The position numbers were made by a program, and so were the translations under genes. A stretch of DNA of 64,000 bases from Hyphomicrobiales bacterium (lineage in GTDB: Bacteria; Pseudomonadota; Alphaproteobacteria; Rhizobiales; HXMU1428-3): assembly GCA_021775425.1 (NCBI GenBank), contig JAJFHX010000015.1:62001-126000 (forward strand). Direction: 5' to 3'. Each line of letters starts with the position of its first letter. Positions within the stretch are counted from its first letter, which is position 1. The notes under the pieces are model-generated. The model searched no databases. It saw only the letters and a list, made by a program, of their open reading frames with translations, and had not been told where the DNA came from. Shown here piece by piece: positions 63,893-64,000 of the stretch.

Positions 63893-64000
63893 TTATTTGT
63901 AGCGGTAGGTAATGCGGCCTTTGGTCAGGTCATATGGGGTCATTTCAACCAGGACTTTGTCACCAGCCAGCACTCTGATGCGGTTTTTACGCATACGGCC
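63893..64000 (-). CDS. infA: Translation initiation factor IF-1, C-terminal part
   Basis: Only the last 35 residues are in the window; the rest lies beyond 64000. They include [18 protein letters not shown] and the terminal [16 protein letters not shown], which are diagnostic for IF-1, an essential A-site factor in initiation. It precedes maf by 47 bp on the same strand. Confidence 0.96.
   Translation of the reverse strand, partial: GRMRKNRIRVLAGDKVLVEMTPYDLTKGRITYRYK

Overview
The window is dense chromosomal DNA from an alphaproteobacterium with moderate GC content. Evidence for this placement includes a flagellar cluster in which fliM is followed by a DUF6468 gene and a MotE-like gene, and a split three-gene transhydrogenase preceded by an aa3-type cytochrome oxidase subunit IV gene. 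Further evidence is a MeaA-type mutase, an acnA/ccmABCD divergent block, the dapF-mtaB-ftsY-yciB run and the infA-maf-yacG run. Several of these orders are familiar from Hyphomicrobiales and related orders, but I cannot place it lower than class. No tRNA, rRNA, transposase, phage gene or CRISPR array was seen.

Layout. 1-9519: a divergent flagellar block, with flgF-flgG-flgA leftward and fliL-fliM-DUF6468-motE-like-giant TPR protein rightward. 9607-13359: a leftward cassette of SGNH protein, SxtJ-like, SxtK/DUF5989-like and NodU/SxtI-type carbamoyltransferase. 13848-23419: ettA, a membrane protein behind a perfect FNR/FixK-type box, a GST, a secreted HExxH protein, a dihydroorotase homologue lacking one zinc histidine, then ygfZ, tag, HD hydrolase, tyrosine phosphatase and a Nudix-type regulator. 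23542-27111: an L,D-transpeptidase and an NtrC-family response regulator.

27529-38502: an M3 peptidase, cytochrome oxidase subunit IV, pntAA-pntAB-pntB, DUF817, an alpha/beta hydrolase, an MscS channel and the MeaA-type mutase. 38518-38606 is a nested palindromic intergenic element. 38914-46450: a YdjM-like membrane protein, an SDR, yggT, a decayed DUF167 relic, folD, dapF, mtaB, ftsY and yciB. 46759-54845: a MarR regulator, ccmA-ccmB-ccmC-ccmD leftward (with ccmD too short for a routine ORF cut-off), acnA from a TTG codon, a DapA-family aldolase and DUF1223. 55164-64000: a DUF900-type lipoprotein, a small membrane protein, a class A PBP, a TPR lipoprotein, an M17 aminopeptidase, a C40 peptidase, yacG, maf and the end of infA.

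Themes are motility, envelope construction (class A PBP, L,D-transpeptidase, C40 peptidase, dapF, carbamoylation cassette) and respiratory/central metabolism (transhydrogenase, oxidase subunit, cytochrome c maturation, aconitase, ethylmalonyl-CoA mutase, folate C1). The items most worth following are the sxtIJK-like cassette with its strong intercistronic hairpin, the apparent oxygen-controlled class II promoter at 15515-15555, the 89-bp palindromic element, the palindrome plus tandem half-sites upstream of the L,D-transpeptidase gene, and the giant TPR protein next to the motor genes.
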